NCBI GenBank assembly: GCA_900545995.1
Contig: URBM01000055.1
Location: forward strand, 1-12,217
Length of the DNA: 12,217 nucleotides
DNA from: an uncultured Collinsella sp.
GTDB taxonomy: Bacteria; Actinomycetota; Coriobacteriia; Coriobacteriales; Coriobacteriaceae
Direction: 5' to 3'
The notes beneath the pieces were generated by a model. The model saw nothing but the letters and a program-made list of their open reading frames with translations, made no database searches and was not told where the DNA came from. Both the position numbers and the translations under genes were made by a program. Positions 5,364-12,122 of the stretch are shown piece by piece. Each line of letters begins with the position of its first letter. Position 1 is the first letter of the stretch.

Positions 5364-5427
5364 GGCCCATAACAAAAAAGCTCCCATTGCTGGGAGCTCT
5401 TTCATTTAATGGTGCGGGCGAAAGGAC
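5364..5427. repeat. Direct repeat with tRNA-Leu 3' end and terminator, proximal copy
   Basis: Partner of 5176-5238. It includes the 3' end of the intact tRNA-Leu from inside the T-loop, and its terminator. The 125 bases between the two repeats consist of the 100-bp element and the flank with the inverted T-arm. Confidence 0.88.
5374..5400 (-). terminator. tRNA-Leu rho-independent terminator
   Basis: An 8-bp stem (5379-5386 with 5391-5398) with a GCAA tetraloop on the minus strand, followed by six U. It lies 11 bases after the encoded CCA. Confidence 0.85.
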
Positions 5428-5496
5428 TTGAACCTTCATGGGGTTGCCCCCATACGGACCTGAACCGTACGCGTCTGCCAATTCCGCCACGCCCGC
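5410..5496 (-). tRNA. tRNA-Leu(CAG)
   Basis: A complete 87-base class II tRNA with encoded CCA. The acceptor stem GCGGGCG pairs with CGCCCGC. The anticodon loop TTCAGGT gives anticodon CAG, reading CUG. The long variable arm TGGGG-GCAA-CCCCA is typical of tRNA-Leu. The T-arm GAAGG-TTCAAGT-CCTTT has one G-U pair. Its 3' end is duplicated at 5221-5238. Confidence 0.97.
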
Positions 5497-5507
5497 GTGC
5501 AGGAATT

Positions 5508-5536
5508 AGAATAACGGAGCGCCATCGCGAACGCAA
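5508..5536 (-). promoter_or_regulatory. tRNA-Leu promoter
   Basis: On the minus strand a TTGCGT -35 box (5531-5536) and a TATTCT -10 box (5508-5513) are separated by 17 bases. The promoter sits directly after the tatD stop codon, so the tRNA can be expressed independently of the rsmA-tatD transcript. Confidence 0.65.
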
Positions 5537-5539
5537 GAA

Positions 5540-6457
5540 CTATTTTTGAAAAAGTTTGCAGGCATTCTCCCAAGCGGCTTGCACGATTGTTTCGGCGTCC
5601 TCACCCGTGCGATCGACACGGTCGTTGACCAGCGTGTTTGCCGTAATGGAGATCATTGCGGGCTCGCATTCAAGACCGCGGATGGGCTCCGGAGCCATAT
5701 ACGGGCAATCCGTCTCGAACAAAATTCGATCGAGTGGAGTTGCCGCAAATGCCTCGCGCACATCGTCGTTGCGCTTAAAGGTGGCCGCACCGCCATAGGC
5801 GATATAGCAGCCCAAATCCACAAAGCGCTCCATCGTGGCGCGGTCCTCGCCAAAACAGTGCAGCACACAACCAGCCTGGGGCACACCCACCTCGCGCAGT
5901 ACGTTGTACGCATCAACGTGCGAGGTGCGCTCCCCATCCGAGTCCTCGTGACGCAGGTGCAGCTCCACCGGCACATTGCGGCGCACGGCAAGCTCGAGCT
6001 GGCGCGCCATGCAATCAATCTGCACGTTATGGGGTGCCGGCGCGATATCGTCGTCATAGTCCATGTGGTAGTCCAGGCCGATTTCGCCAATACCGGCGCA
6101 TAAGGGGTCATCAAGTGCCGCAACGACCTGTGCATGAACGTCGTCGGTATAGTCCGGCGCGCCATACGGATGCACGCCGGCAAGATACTTGATCTGCGGG
6201 ATATCCTGCATCGGCAGAATTTCGCGCACGAGCCAGTCGCTATAGTCCGCCACGCTGCGCTTGTCAGCAATGGGGTCGAACATCGTCACCAAAAGGTCGA
6301 CGCCCGCGGCTTTGGCGCGCACGAGCGTCTCGGGCACATCCTTGCCCCAAAACGAAAGCAGATGTGCATGCGTGTCGGCAAGCGGCGCCAAGGGCACGGG
6401 ACAAGCAACCGTCTTCTTTTTCTTGGTAAACGTCACGCGTTCGGCATTAGGCGTCAT
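5540..6457 (-). CDS. tatD: TatD-family metal-dependent hydrolase (DNase)
   Basis: A 305-residue TIM-barrel hydrolase of the TatD/YcfH family, which in characterised members acts as a metal-dependent 3'-5' exonuclease on damaged DNA. The metal ligands are present in order: DTHAH (28-32; His30, His32), Glu125 in GEIGLDYH, His167 in ELHLRH, His200 in LHCFGE, and Asp250 in FETDCPYMAP. The N-terminus carries a 25-residue basic extension (KKKK at 12-15) that is unusual for the family. The ATG at 6457 overlaps the end of rsmA by 11 bases, with GGGAG upstream, so translation is probably coupled. rsmA and tatD are often neighbours in Gram-positive genomes, which supports the call. The exact substrate is not known. 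Confidence 0.9.
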   Translation of the reverse strand: MTPNAERVTFTKKKKTVACPVPLAPLADTHAHLLSFWGKDVPETLVRAKAAGVDLLVTMFDPIADKRSVADYSDWLVREILPMQDIPQIKYLAGVHPYGAPDYTDDVHAQVVAALDDPLCAGIGEIGLDYHMDYDDDIAPAPHNVQIDCMARQLELAVRRNVPVELHLRHEDSDGERTSHVDAYNVLREVGVPQAGCVLHCFGEDRATMERFVDLGCYIAYGGAATFKRNDDVREAFAATPLDRILFETDCPYMAPEPIRGLECEPAMISITANTLVNDRVDRTGEDAETIVQAAWENACKLFQK

Positions 6458-7307
6458 GGATTAGCTCCCGGGCCAGACGGACAAAGTCGGCAACATCGAG
6501 CGTCTCGGCGCGCGTGGTGGGTGCGATACCGCAAACCTCAAAAGCGGCATCGAGCACGTCCTTGGCAAAACCGTTGGCGCTCATGGAATTGCGGATGGTC
6601 TTGCGACGCTGAGCAAATGCAGCATCAATCACGCGGGCCACAAATTCGCGATCGAGTCCTTCGGGCACCACGCCGTCAACACGGTCGATACGCACGACGG
6701 CCGAGTCCACGTGCGGCGCCGGCATAAAGCAACGCGGCGGCACCTCAAAGCGACCCGTCACCTGCGCATACAGGCCGAGCTTTGCCGTATAGCCGCCATA
6801 GGTCTTGTTGCCCGGCACTGCGGCAATGCGATCGGCAACCTCCTTTTGCACCATGACGACGGCACGCTTGAGCGCGGGCATCGTCTGGAAGAACTGCAGG
6901 ATGATCGTCGCCGCCACGTTATAGGGCAGGTTCGCGACAAATACCGTCGGCTCACCGCCCGCAGCCTGCTCAATCTGCTCCGGGCCCACCTTGAGCGCGT
7001 CGCCCATGATAAAGCGGAAGTTGGCATAGTCGGCGGCGTGGGCGTCGAGCACCGGTTCGAGCTCAGGATCGGCCTCAATGGACGTAACGCACGCCGCTTC
7101 CTGCAGCAACGCGAGTGTCAACGTACCGCAACCCGGACCCACCTCGAGTACGCGCTCGTCACCTGTAAGCTCGGCAAGCTCGCAGATACGCTCGATCACA
7201 TGATTGTCGATTAGAAAGTTCTGGCCCAGGCGATGCTTGGTCGCAAGGCCAAACTCCTCCAGCAGCTCCCTTGTTGCCGTGGGGTTTGCCAAAGGCGAAG
7301 TTGTCAT
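6447..7307 (-). CDS. rsmA: 16S rRNA (adenine-1518/1519 N6)-dimethyltransferase
   Basis: RsmA (KsgA) dimethylates two adjacent adenines in the helix 45 loop of 16S rRNA during late 30S assembly; its loss gives kasugamycin resistance. The 286-residue product has GQNFL (28-32), the S-adenosylmethionine motif VLEVGPGCGTLT (53-64), the catalytic NLPYN (126-130), and FAQRRKTIRNS (231-241) in the C-terminal domain. The ATG at 7307 has an ideal AAGGAGG site. The terminator of metG (7338-7375) lies just upstream and only about 30 bases remain for a promoter; none is convincing, so some readthrough may feed it. It is followed by tatD with an 11-base overlap. Confidence 0.97.
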   Translation of the reverse strand: MTTSPLANPTATRELLEEFGLATKHRLGQNFLIDNHVIERICELAELTGDERVLEVGPGCGTLTLALLQEAACVTSIEADPELEPVLDAHAADYANFRFIMGDALKVGPEQIEQAAGGEPTVFVANLPYNVAATIILQFFQTMPALKRAVVMVQKEVADRIAAVPGNKTYGGYTAKLGLYAQVTGRFEVPPRCFMPAPHVDSAVVRIDRVDGVVPEGLDREFVARVIDAAFAQRRKTIRNSMSANGFAKDVLDAAFEVCGIAPTTRAETLDVADFVRLARELIHDA

Positions 7308-7337
7308 GGTTGCCTCCTTAGCATGATGGCGGCGTCT

Positions 7338-7375
7338 TGAAACAAAAGGGCATGGACCGTGGCGGCCATGCCCTT
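7338..7375 (-). terminator. metG operon terminator
   Basis: A perfect 10-bp stem (7346-7355 with 7366-7375) with a ten-base loop; on the minus strand it is followed by TTTTGTTT. It lies 40 bases beyond the metG stop. Confidence 0.85.
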
Positions 7376-7414
7376 ACAGCTAAACAGCAAATTGCCGATA
7401 TGGCGCGCTGCGTC

Positions 7415-9016
7415 TTAGCCCAGACGCGGGAACAGCGGCTCGCCCTTCTCGACAGGCTGACCGCCGGCAAGCAGGCCCCAAGCGCAAATGCCCTTGAGGT
7501 CGTCGGTCGCGGCCTCGTCCTCGCAGGACAGGCGGCGCAGGGCCTCGGCAGAGGTCTGAGGCATGAGCGGCATCAGCAGGTGGGCGGCAATGCGGATGGC
7601 CTCGAGCAGGTTGTAGATCACAAACGCCAGCTCGTCAGCCTTGGCCTCGTCCTTGGCAAGTGCCCAAGGCTCAGAGTCCTCGATGTAGTGGTTGGCGGCA
7701 TGGATGAGCTCCATGACCTCGTCCTTGGCTCCGCCGTAATCGAGCACGTCCATCTTGGCCATGTAGCGCTCGACCAGACCATCGGCGATCTTTGCCAGCG
7801 GGTTGTCGAACGCATCGAACGATGCGGGCTTGGCGGGCGCGCAACCATCAAAGTACTTGCCGCTCATGTTGAGCGAACGCGAGATAAGGTTGCCCCAGCT
7901 GTTGGCCAGGTCGGCGTTGTAGACCTGCTCCATGCGATCGAAGCTGATGGCACCGTCGGTGCCGGGGACGACGTCGGTCATGAAGTAGTAGCGATAGCCC
8001 TCGACGCCCAACATGTCGATAACGTCCTGCGGAGCGATGGCGTTGCCGCGGCTCTTGGACATCTTCTCGGCCTTGCCGGTCTCGGCATTGCGCACGGTCA
8101 GGAAGCCGTGGGCAAAGACGTGCTCGGGCAGGGCCTCGCCGATGGCCATGAGCATGGCGGGCCAAATGACGCAGTGGAAGCGGATGATGTCCTTGCCCAC
8201 GATGTGGAACTGCGCAGGCCAGCGATAGGCCAGCTCGGCACGCGCCTCGTCGGTGTCGACACCGTAGCCGACGGCCGTCATATAGTTGAGCAGCGCATCG
8301 AACCACACGTAGGTCACGTGACCCTCGTCAAACGGGACCTGAATGCCCCAGTCAAAGCTCGTGCGGCTCACGGATAGGTCGTTAAGGCCGCCCTCGACAA
8401 AGCTGCGAACCTCGTTCATGCGGAACGCAGGCTCGACAAAGTCGGGGTGCTCGTCATAGAGCTTGAGCAGCTTGTCCTGGAAGGCGGAAAGCTTAAAGAA
8501 GTAGGACTCCTCCTGCACGCGCTCAAGCGGACGGTGGCAGTCGGGGCACAGGTGCTGGCCGACGCTGCCGTACTCCTCGTCGCCCTTCTGGACCTGTGTA
8601 TCAGTGAAGTAGGTCTCATCAGGCACGCAATACCAGCCGTCGTAGCTGCCCTTATACAGGTAACCGGACTCCTTCATGCGCTCCCACAGGTACTGCACGG
8701 CATGATGCTGGCGCGGCTCGGTGGTGCGGATGAAGTCGTCGTTGGAAATCTCGAGCTTGCTCCAAAGCTCCTTGAAGTGCGGGGCCTGGCTGTCGGTCCA
8801 CTCCTGCGGCGTCATGCCATGCTTGGCTGCGGCCTCGGCGACCTTCTCGCCGTGCTCGTCCATGCCGGTCAGGAACTTGACGTTATAGCCGGCGGAGCGA
8901 CGATAACGGGCCTGAACGTCGGCGATGATGGTGGAATAAGCCGTGCCCAGGTGCGGATCGGCGTTGACGTAGTAGATGGGCGTCGTGATAAAGAACGAAG
9001 GCTTGCTTTGATCCAT
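7415..9016 (-). CDS. metG: Methionyl-tRNA synthetase
   Basis: This enzyme charges initiator and elongator tRNA-Met in the cytoplasm (class Ia). The 533-residue product has PIYYVNADPHLGTAYS near the N-terminus with the HIGH-like HLGT (22-25) and the KMSKS loop at 318-322. HIVGKDIIRFHCVIWPA (271-287) is a typical core segment. The zinc knuckle insertion has Cys130-x2-Asp133 and Cys157-x2-Cys160, so one position is Asp, as seen in some members. It ends after the anticodon-binding helical domain and lacks the C-terminal EMAP/Trbp111-like tRNA-binding domain of longer enzymes. The ATG at 9016 follows GGAGGA. It lies 69 bases after rsmI; the gap contains a TAGAAT that could be a -10 box, without a clear -35 box. 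Confidence 0.97.
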   Translation of the reverse strand: MDQSKPSFFITTPIYYVNADPHLGTAYSTIIADVQARYRRSAGYNVKFLTGMDEHGEKVAEAAAKHGMTPQEWTDSQAPHFKELWSKLEISNDDFIRTTEPRQHHAVQYLWERMKESGYLYKGSYDGWYCVPDETYFTDTQVQKGDEEYGSVGQHLCPDCHRPLERVQEESYFFKLSAFQDKLLKLYDEHPDFVEPAFRMNEVRSFVEGGLNDLSVSRTSFDWGIQVPFDEGHVTYVWFDALLNYMTAVGYGVDTDEARAELAYRWPAQFHIVGKDIIRFHCVIWPAMLMAIGEALPEHVFAHGFLTVRNAETGKAEKMSKSRGNAIAPQDVIDMLGVEGYRYYFMTDVVPGTDGAISFDRMEQVYNADLANSWGNLISRSLNMSGKYFDGCAPAKPASFDAFDNPLAKIADGLVERYMAKMDVLDYGGAKDEVMELIHAANHYIEDSEPWALAKDEAKADELAFVIYNLLEAIRIAAHLLMPLMPQTSAEALRRLSCEDEAATDDLKGICAWGLLAGGQPVEKGEPLFPRLG

Positions 9017-9085
9017 GGGGTTTGTCCTCCAGAAAAACGTTGCATACAGAGGATGATTCTAGCGCAAGGGCTGGATATCCTCCAT

Positions 9086-9964
9086 CTATTGCATATCGAG
9101 CACCATGGCATAGACATCGCGCTTGCGGCGCGAATACTTCTGAGACAGGCGCTTGGCCACCGCAGACGCGGGCTCCCCCTCCTCGAGCGCGGCGCGGATA
9201 TCCTCGCGCAGGGCCTCGTCGGGATCCGCTGCCGCGGCGCCAACCGGCACGATACCGGCCTCCTCATCCTCGCTCGGCGGCGCGATGACCAGCGCAATCT
9301 CGCCCTTTACCTCGCCGCGAGCACGCAGCTCCTCAGCAAGCTGGGCAGCGGGCCCGCGCAAGACTTCCTCGTGCAGCTTGGTGAGCTCGCGGCAGACGGC
9401 AACCTCACGCTGGGGAAAAACCTCTGCCACGGCCTCGAGCGTCGCCACGATGCGATGTGGAGACTCGTAGAAGATGAGTGCGCCGGGAACCACGGCAAGG
9501 CGCTGCAAACGACGCACGCGGTCGCCGTGCTTTCGGCCCAAAAAGCCCTCAAAGAAAAAATGCTCACAGGGAATGCCGGACGAAACGAGCGCCGTGACGC
9601 AAGCGGAGGGCCCGGGAATAACTTCGACGGGCACATCGGCCTCACGTGCCGCCTCGACCAGCGCCTGGCCGGGATCGGACACGCTCGGCATGCCGGCGTC
9701 CGAGGCAAAGGCGAGGGTCTCCCCCGCCAGCAGACGGTCGACCAGGCCGGCGGCGCGGCTGGCGATCACATTCTCGTCGCAACGGACAAGCGGCTTGGAA
9801 ATGCCCAGGTGCATCAGCAGCTTTGACGTCACACGCGTGTCTTCGCAGCAGATGACATCGGCGGCGGCAAAGGCCTCGCCAACGCGCGGGGACAGGTCGC
9901 CCAAGTTGCCGATGGGCGTGCCGACCACATAGAGTTTGCCCGTATGGGCGCTGTTTTGCGTCAT
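9086..9964 (-). CDS. rsmI: 16S rRNA (cytidine-1402 2'-O)-methyltransferase
   Basis: RsmI methylates the ribose of C1402 in the decoding centre of 16S rRNA, working with RsmH on the same nucleotide. The 292-residue product is a tetrapyrrole-methylase-fold enzyme: LYVVGTPIGNLGD (11-23), CEDTR (40-44), SDAGMPSVSDPG (88-99), PGPSA (117-121), FEGFL (138-142), YESPHR (166-171) and RELTKLHEE (192-200) are all present in order. The C-terminus has a short acidic, Ala-rich linker (231-262) and then a basic tail. The ATG at 9964 lies six bases after the stop of the GH5-like gene, with a weak site (AGGTTG), so it probably relies on coupling with that gene. Confidence 0.97.
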   Translation of the reverse strand: MTQNSAHTGKLYVVGTPIGNLGDLSPRVGEAFAAADVICCEDTRVTSKLLMHLGISKPLVRCDENVIASRAAGLVDRLLAGETLAFASDAGMPSVSDPGQALVEAAREADVPVEVIPGPSACVTALVSSGIPCEHFFFEGFLGRKHGDRVRRLQRLAVVPGALIFYESPHRIVATLEAVAEVFPQREVAVCRELTKLHEEVLRGPAAQLAEELRARGEVKGEIALVIAPPSEDEEAGIVPVGAAAADPDEALREDIRAALEEGEPASAVAKRLSQKYSRRKRDVYAMVLDMQ

Positions 9965-9970
9965 ATCAAC

Positions 9971-11032
9971 CTATTCAATCATGCCACGCTCGAGCGTACC
10001 GAGCGCCGCGCGGGCGTCCCATGCTGCAATGCGCTTCTCGGTCTTCCACGTTTGGAAGAACCAACCGGCAGCCGGCGCAAACGAAGCCAGCTGATTGGCG
10101 ATAAACACGCGCTCGTAGGCATTGCGGCCCTCGGGCGTAACCGACGAGTTGGCAAAGATCGCCGCGCCCGACCATTCGCCCACCAGCACGGGGAACCCAG
10201 TTGAAATCGCTTCTTTAAGCTCGCGCTTGTTACGCGAAATCGCCGTCGTCAGCCCGCGGGGGCTCGTGATGTCGAGCGCATGCTCGTCGCGGTAATGGTA
10301 CAGGTGAAGGTCCATGTAGACGTTCTTGTACTTGGCGCCGCGCATAAAATGCTTCCACTCGCTGGGATGCCCCGACGACGAGAAAACGACGATCTTATCC
10401 TCGGGCATATACGAACGGACGAGCTCGTAAGCATCGCGATAGAAATTGCGCAGGTAGTGAGCAGGAATGCCATCCGTCATGGTGAAGAGGCTCTTACGGA
10501 CACTCATCTGCGGCGTATCCAGCAGCTCAATGCCCAGCAGGCTCTCGGCCTCGCCGTAACGCTCGGCCAAGCGCTCGAGCACGTCAAGTGCGACATGGCG
10601 GCCGTTAGTGGACGAATGCCACTCGGCAACAGCCTCCGGCGTGGCGGGCGAATCGTTGGAATCGCCCTGGCCACCGGGCACAGTCGCCAGGTCAAGCAGC
10701 ACGCGAATGTTGTACTTGGCAGCCCACTCAATCGCGCGGTCGATGTAATCGACAACCGAGATGTAGGAGGCATCGGACTCCTGTGAGCCAAAGGCATACC
10801 AAGGCACCGGCAGGCGCACGGCGTTGAGGCCGATCTGCGCCATGCGACGGAAATCATCCTCGCTCACAAACGTCTCGTAATGACGGCGCATGCGCTCGTT
10901 ATAGGCGGCGGTGCCCATGGCCTCCTGCAGCTCGGCCGCATTGGATGCACCGGTCGCCGCGTATAGCGACGGGGTCACCCAAGGCTCGGGAATAAACCAG
11001 CCAGAGAGATTAACGCCGAGTATCCTCTCCAT
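9971..11032 (-). CDS. GH5 exo-1,3-glucanase-like protein with altered active site
   Basis: A 353-residue protein of the glycoside hydrolase 5 fold, most like fungal and bacterial exo-beta-1,3-glucanases: GVNLSGWFIPEPWVTPSLY-like start (residues 6-24), VRLPVPWYAF (72-81), LHLYHY (242-247), VGEWSGA with the nucleophile Glu286 (284-290), and FFQTWKTE (325-332). The acid/base motif expected as ELLNEP reads ELLDTP (169-174), so the catalytic Glu is Thr173. The usual LDLHGAPG reads LDLATVPG (113-120), losing a conserved His. No signal peptide is present, so the protein should be cytoplasmic. I chose the ATG at 11032 (AAGGGGG upstream; the fold starts at once) over an unsupported start at 11275. It heads a transcript with rsmI, six bases away. 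It may be a carbohydrate-binding pseudoenzyme, or an enzyme with a moved acid/base. Confidence 0.85.
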   Translation of the reverse strand: MERILGVNLSGWFIPEPWVTPSLYAATGASNAAELQEAMGTAAYNERMRRHYETFVSEDDFRRMAQIGLNAVRLPVPWYAFGSQESDASYISVVDYIDRAIEWAAKYNIRVLLDLATVPGGQGDSNDSPATPEAVAEWHSSTNGRHVALDVLERLAERYGEAESLLGIELLDTPQMSVRKSLFTMTDGIPAHYLRNFYRDAYELVRSYMPEDKIVVFSSSGHPSEWKHFMRGAKYKNVYMDLHLYHYRDEHALDITSPRGLTTAISRNKRELKEAISTGFPVLVGEWSGAAIFANSSVTPEGRNAYERVFIANQLASFAPAAGWFFQTWKTEKRIAAWDARAALGTLERGMIE

Positions 11033-11097
11033 CACTGCCCCCTTCGGATCGTGCAGGCCGAGCCTGCATCGTATTGCATAGGAAAAGTATCGTTTTG

Positions 11098-11126
11098 AGT
11101 ATACCCGCGCGTGCGGACAGACGACC
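11098..11126 (-). promoter_or_regulatory. Promoter of the GH5-like/rsmI transcript
   Basis: On the minus strand a TATACT -10 box (11098-11103) lies 66 bases upstream of the start codon. The -35 position 17 bases further (11121-11126) reads GGTCGT, far from consensus, which suggests an activated or tightly repressed promoter. The palindrome at 11123-11134 overlaps it. Confidence 0.45.
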
Positions 11127-11134
11127 GAACGGTC
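11123..11134. promoter_or_regulatory. Candidate TetR-type operator
   Basis: GACCG-AA-CGGTC is a perfect 5-bp inverted repeat about a two-base centre, and it extends imperfectly outward (ACAGAC on the left, TCTGT on the right). ACCG-NN-CGGT cores are common in operators of TetR-family repressors. Its place over the -35 region of the GH5-like gene promoter fits repression. No TetR gene is in the window. Confidence 0.4.
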
Positions 11135-11277
11135 TGTAAAGTGGCGCAAAAGCGGGAGGAATGTCTGAGCGGGCCCGAGATGGCGCGCCGAGATGTGCAC
11201 GCACGTCGGAAGTAAGCGCCGGAAAGCGCGTCCCGTTTTTCGCAAAAGACTGGGATGCATTTTCCGCGGGTCCACAT
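11135..11277. other. Intergenic stretch without a recognised feature
   Basis: Between the operator-like palindrome and the tRNA-Phe terminator I see no supported gene. A plus-strand reading frame from 11161 runs into the tRNA-Phe gene, and a minus-strand frame is only an upstream extension of the GH5-like gene. Short GC-rich palindromes (GCGCCGGAAAGCGC, GTGCAC) are present. Confidence 0.5.
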
Positions 11278-11307
11278 AAAAGAAAAGGACCCCTTTGCAG
11301 AGGTCCT
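11278..11307 (-). terminator. tRNA-Phe rho-independent terminator
   Basis: A 9-bp stem (11286-11294 with 11299-11307) with a GCAA tetraloop on the minus strand, followed by TTTTCTTTTATG, the same U-tract sequence as after the tRNA-Arg terminators. Confidence 0.87.
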
Positions 11308-11320
11308 AGTCAATTCAAGG

Positions 11321-11393
<73 letters not shown>

Positions 11394-11425
11394 ATTTGAG
11401 GTGTGCCTTGTTTCAAGGCTTGATT

Positions 11426-11453
11426 AGTATAACCAAGGACGCGTTCCGGTCAA
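11426..11453 (-). promoter_or_regulatory. tRNA-Phe promoter
   Basis: On the minus strand a TTGACC -35 box (11448-11453) and a TATACT -10 box (11426-11431) are 16 bases apart. A GCCTTG-TTT-CAAGGC hairpin (11405-11419) lies in the leader between the promoter and the tRNA 5' end. Confidence 0.72.
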
Positions 11454-11516
11454 CCGAGAATTTTAAAAAAGTTTTTGAGCACAGCCTCGGTTCTATAAAT
11501 CGGCACGTCAGAGGCA

Positions 11517-11801
11517 TCAGTCGGCAGCAAGAAGTTTTTCGCTCAGAGCCGCACGGGCAAACTCACTTGGCGTCATCCCCTCGGCAGCCGCCCGTCGACG
11601 AATGGCCTCCTTCATTCCCAGAGGAATCTTGACCGACAGCGTTGCCGTCCCCTCACCTGAGAGCGGGGGCCGTCCATGCACGATCCCACCAACGGTGTGT
11701 TCGCCATCCGGTAACTCTCCGCGCTCGTACGACTCGCACCACGCGTCAATCATTTCATCCGTTACAACCTGACCATTAGCGGCCGTATACGTCTTGCTCA
11801 T
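11517..11801 (-). CDS. Probable antitoxin, ribbon-helix-helix type
   Basis: A 94-residue protein. Its C-terminus has the pattern of a MetJ/Arc/CopG ribbon-helix-helix domain: the strand TATLSVKIPLG (52-62), helix KEAIRRRAAAEGM (64-76), the turn TPSEFA (77-82), and a second helix to the end. The N-terminal part (1-50) is polar and acidic (EMIDAWCESYERGELPDGEH) and would be the part that binds the toxin. I chose the ATG at 11801, which overlaps the toxin stop by one base and has AGAGGGG about six bases upstream; the adjacent ATG at 11804 is possible. Stop-start overlap with the upstream gene points to coupled translation. It is expected to bind the inverted repeat at 12093-12107 as an autorepressor. 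Confidence 0.8.
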   Translation of the reverse strand: MSKTYTAANGQVVTDEMIDAWCESYERGELPDGEHTVGGIVHGRPPLSGEGTATLSVKIPLGMKEAIRRRAAAEGMTPSEFARAALSEKLLAAD

Positions 11802-12067
11802 CATCGACCCCTCTGCCGAGCTCGCTCGATCTCTTGCCAGAATTTCTTCTGAACCGGAGACAGGGCATGAATAATGAGCCATCCACGAATTAGTTCGACC
11901 GCAACAAGTTCCACACTTCGACCATCTGGAAGCCATCCAATGGCAAGCCATCTCGGCGGCTCGTCCTCCGACTCGCGGCGAATGCACTCAGTAACCGCGA
12001 ACCAGGCACCTAGTACCTGCTTTTCCGTCAGGTGCTTTTTAGCGTTGGGATGGATCTCAACATCCAT
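11801..12067 (-). CDS. Probable toxin of a type II toxin-antitoxin pair
   Basis: An 88-residue protein located directly before a ribbon-helix-helix antitoxin, toxin first as in BrnT-BrnA. Its pattern (an N-terminal strand, then NAKKHLTEKQVLGAWF with a His-containing helix, then DEPPRWLAIGW, SVELVAVE, and WLIIHALSPVQKKF before a final basic helix) recalls BrnT-like and related small RNase toxins, with the strand LIIHAL near the end. I cannot place it firmly in a named family. The ATG at 12067 has GGAGGAG eight bases upstream; the longer frame to the window edge has no such support. The pair lies just upstream of tRNA-Phe, a common place for accessory genes. Confidence 0.72.
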   Translation of the reverse strand: MDVEIHPNAKKHLTEKQVLGAWFAVTECIRRESEDEPPRWLAIGWLPDGRSVELVAVELIRGWLIIHALSPVQKKFWQEIERARQRGR

Positions 12068-12092
12068 GCATCTTCTCCTCCATCTTACCCAA

Positions 12093-12107
12093 TTTCGTAT
12101 GACGAAA
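12093..12107. promoter_or_regulatory. Candidate toxin-antitoxin operator
   Basis: TTTCGT-ATG-ACGAAA is a perfect 6-bp inverted repeat with a three-base centre. It covers the predicted -10 box and lies 26 bases upstream of the toxin start. Ribbon-helix-helix antitoxins usually bind such short repeats to repress their own operon. Confidence 0.5.
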
Positions 12108-12122
12108 GTCCGCTGTCGCCAA
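12094..12122 (-). promoter_or_regulatory. Toxin-antitoxin promoter
   Basis: On the minus strand a TTGGCG -35 box (12117-12122) and a TACGAA -10 box (12094-12099) are separated by 17 bases. The -10 box lies within the inverted repeat. Confidence 0.45.

Noticed and set aside
7337..9826. Long plus-strand frames opposite metG and rsmI
   Set aside because: Composition is typical of antisense shadows (rich in Val, Leu, Gly, His), without ribosome binding sites; the minus-strand genes are certain.
11033..11275. N-terminal extension of the GH5-like protein
   Set aside because: The extension is Arg-rich, spans the promoter and operator, and is not part of the fold; the ATG at 11032 has a ribosome binding site.
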